Assembly (NCBI GenBank): GCA_002435305.1
Contig: DJMH01000072.1
Span: 1 to 6,223, forward strand
Length of the DNA: 6,223 bases
DNA from: Dehalococcoidia bacterium UBA6495
GTDB taxonomy: Bacteria > Chloroflexota > Dehalococcoidia > Lucifugimonadales > UBA826
Reading direction: 5' to 3'
The position numbers and the translations under genes were made by a program. A model generated the notes under the pieces. That model was not told the origin of the DNA, did no database searches, and was given only the letters and a program-made list of their open reading frames with translations. The first letter of the stretch is position 1. Every line of letters begins with the position of its first letter. Below are positions 5,186-6,223 of this stretch, in pieces.

Positions 5186-6223
5186 TTAAATTGACCTGGC
5201 ATCTTCGATAGCCGTTGCAAATATTCTGAGAAGTTCATTGTTTGACCTTCTCAATATGGAAAGATTCACGGTCAGATGTAGAATTTTCTCTGAGCCTGTA
5301 TCGATGTTGATGAAGACATTTTGAGATCGGAGACTTTCGTATAATTTTGCCAGGTCTATGTCCTGATCGATTTCGACAGGGATGATGTTAGAACCGTCTC
5401 GGTATCGCTTCACACTAATATCTGCAAATTCATCAAGAGATTCCAGCAATTCAGCAGATTTCTCGTTTGCCAGTTCTGCATCGGTTTGAAAAGTTTCAAG
5501 TCCGTTTAGAGCCAGAGCCGCTGCTAAAGAGGCAGATGGCAAACTACCGCCAAACATTCTCCTCACATGGTGTAGGCCCTCACAAAATTCTTTCGTTCCT
5601 GCCAGTACCGCTCCGTAAGGGGCTCCAAAATATTTCCACATTGATATATAAACAGTATCGAAGAGTTTGCTGTAGGTTTCCAAACCAATTTTAGTGACAG
5701 CACTCGCTATAAAAAGGCGAGCCCCATCGAGATGAGTGGGGATTCCTTGTTCGTGGCAGTAACCGGTTACATCTTTCATCGCCTCATATGGCATTACCCT
5801 TCCGTAACATCGTCTAACTGGTGTTTCAATAACCACGGCACCTACGGGAGTAGCCACCCTCCCAGTGACTGATGTATTTAATGCCCCTTTTAACTCATTC
5901 AGACTAAAATATGGTTTGTTCGGGGCAACAGGAATTAAATTTATTCCACTAAGTTGCTGGACGGAATCTCCACTATCTTGGTAAATATGGCTTTGTTCCG
6001 GAACAATGGCCCTTTTGTTTGATAGGCATAACTTCCTAATTGCTATGTGGTTGGCTAAAGTTCCGGTCGGGAAAAAAACAGAAGCTTCCTTGCCCAGTTT
6101 TTGCGCCATAGTCGTTTCTAAAGTTTCCACCTCACCGCCAATAGAATAGCTATCCTCTGATATTTTTCTAGATTCTGAAATATGTTTAAGGTGGTTAATG
6201 AATTCAATATTGTAAGACGGCGC
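5186..6223 (-). CDS. Threonine aldolase/beta-eliminating lyase family PLP enzyme, 5'-partial
   Basis: This is a fold-type I PLP enzyme of the threonine aldolase family (beta-eliminating lyase domain). Classic members cleave L-threonine or L-allo-threonine to glycine and acetaldehyde. The frame is open to the right edge, and the residues before the first possible start (GTG at 6130) include the conserved DSYSIGGEV, so the gene begins outside the window; 345 residues are visible. Counting from the edge: GGEVETLE at 29-36, PTGTLAN at 52-58, the PLP-stacking His in SHIYQDSG at 78-85, HLDGARLF with the cofactor Asp (166) at 164-171, and the PLP Lys (197) in WKYFGAPYGAVLAG. The Lys neighbourhood is WKYFGAP rather than SKGLGAP, and FGGSLPSAS replaces the usual GGGMRQAG, so substrate or reaction may differ from true threonine aldolase. 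It ends 6 bases from the convergent FAH gene and is probably a separate transcription unit. Confidence 0.87.
   Translation of the reverse strand, partial: APSYNIEFINHLKHISESRKISEDSYSIGGEVETLETTMAQKLGKEASVFFPTGTLANHIAIRKLCLSNKRAIVPEQSHIYQDSGDSVQQLSGINLIPVAPNKPYFSLNELKGALNTSVTGRVATPVGAVVIETPVRRCYGRVMPYEAMKDVTGYCHEQGIPTHLDGARLFIASAVTKIGLETYSKLFDTVYISMWKYFGAPYGAVLAGTKEFCEGLHHVRRMFGGSLPSASLAAALALNGLETFQTDAELANEKSAELLESLDEFADISVKRYRDGSNIIPVEIDQDIDLAKLYESLRSQNVFINIDTGSEKILHLTVNLSILRRSNNELLRIFATAIEDARSI

Noticed and set aside
5160..5200. Terminator at the FAH/threonine aldolase convergence
   Set aside because: Only 6 bases separate the stops, and I could find no GC-rich hairpin with a T tract on either strand.
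6128..6130. GTG at 6128-6130 (minus strand) as the true start of the PLP enzyme
   Set aside because: The frame stays open to the window edge, and the preceding residues contain the conserved DSYSIGG segment, so the GTG is an internal Val.

Overview
The window looks like bacterial chromosome from an uncultured, probably environmental organism. Base composition is moderate (roughly mid-40s % GC from counting a few lines, varying by gene). Coding is dense, intergenic gaps are a few bases, and both strands are used. There are no RNA genes, insertion sequences, CRISPR arrays or phage genes. The combination of a flavin-dependent acyl-CoA-dehydrogenase-fold oxygenase, VOC and FAH family enzymes and several MFS transporters would suit an aromatic- or recalcitrant-organic-matter degrader, for example a marine SAR202-type Chloroflexota. 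That assignment rests on gene content and recollection of similar proteins, so it is only a weak inference.

Layout. Bases 1-1197 (+) hold an MFS transporter of the oxalate/formate-monocarboxylate type whose start lies left of the window. It converges on a minus-strand three-gene block running from 4149 down to 1238: a VOC-fold (extradiol dioxygenase/glyoxalase-like) protein, a group D flavin monooxygenase-like protein, and an MFS_3-type exporter. These genes are separated by 5 and 0 bases, so they almost certainly form one operon. Diverging from it across a 106-bp control region (4150-4255) is a plus-strand fumarylacetoacetate hydrolase (FAH) family gene, 4256-5179. Six bases beyond its stop is the end of a convergent minus-strand PLP enzyme of the threonine aldolase/beta-eliminating lyase family, which runs off the right edge of the window.

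How the genes may work together. Hydroxylase, ring-cleavage-type VOC protein and FAH-type C-C hydrolase/isomerase are the three activities of a short aromatic meta-cleavage route: phenol to catechol, catechol to ring-opened product, then a 2-hydroxy-dienoate processing step. The neighbouring MFS_3 protein could export a substrate or toxic intermediate. The control region has a good minus-strand promoter candidate (TTTCCA, 18-bp spacer, TATCAT), a weaker plus-strand extended -10, and a perfect 10-bp palindrome between them that could be an operator for coordinated control of both arms. The pathway is an inference. The substrate is unknown, no flavin reductase or regulator gene is visible, and both the VOC and FAH proteins depart from textbook active-site motifs.
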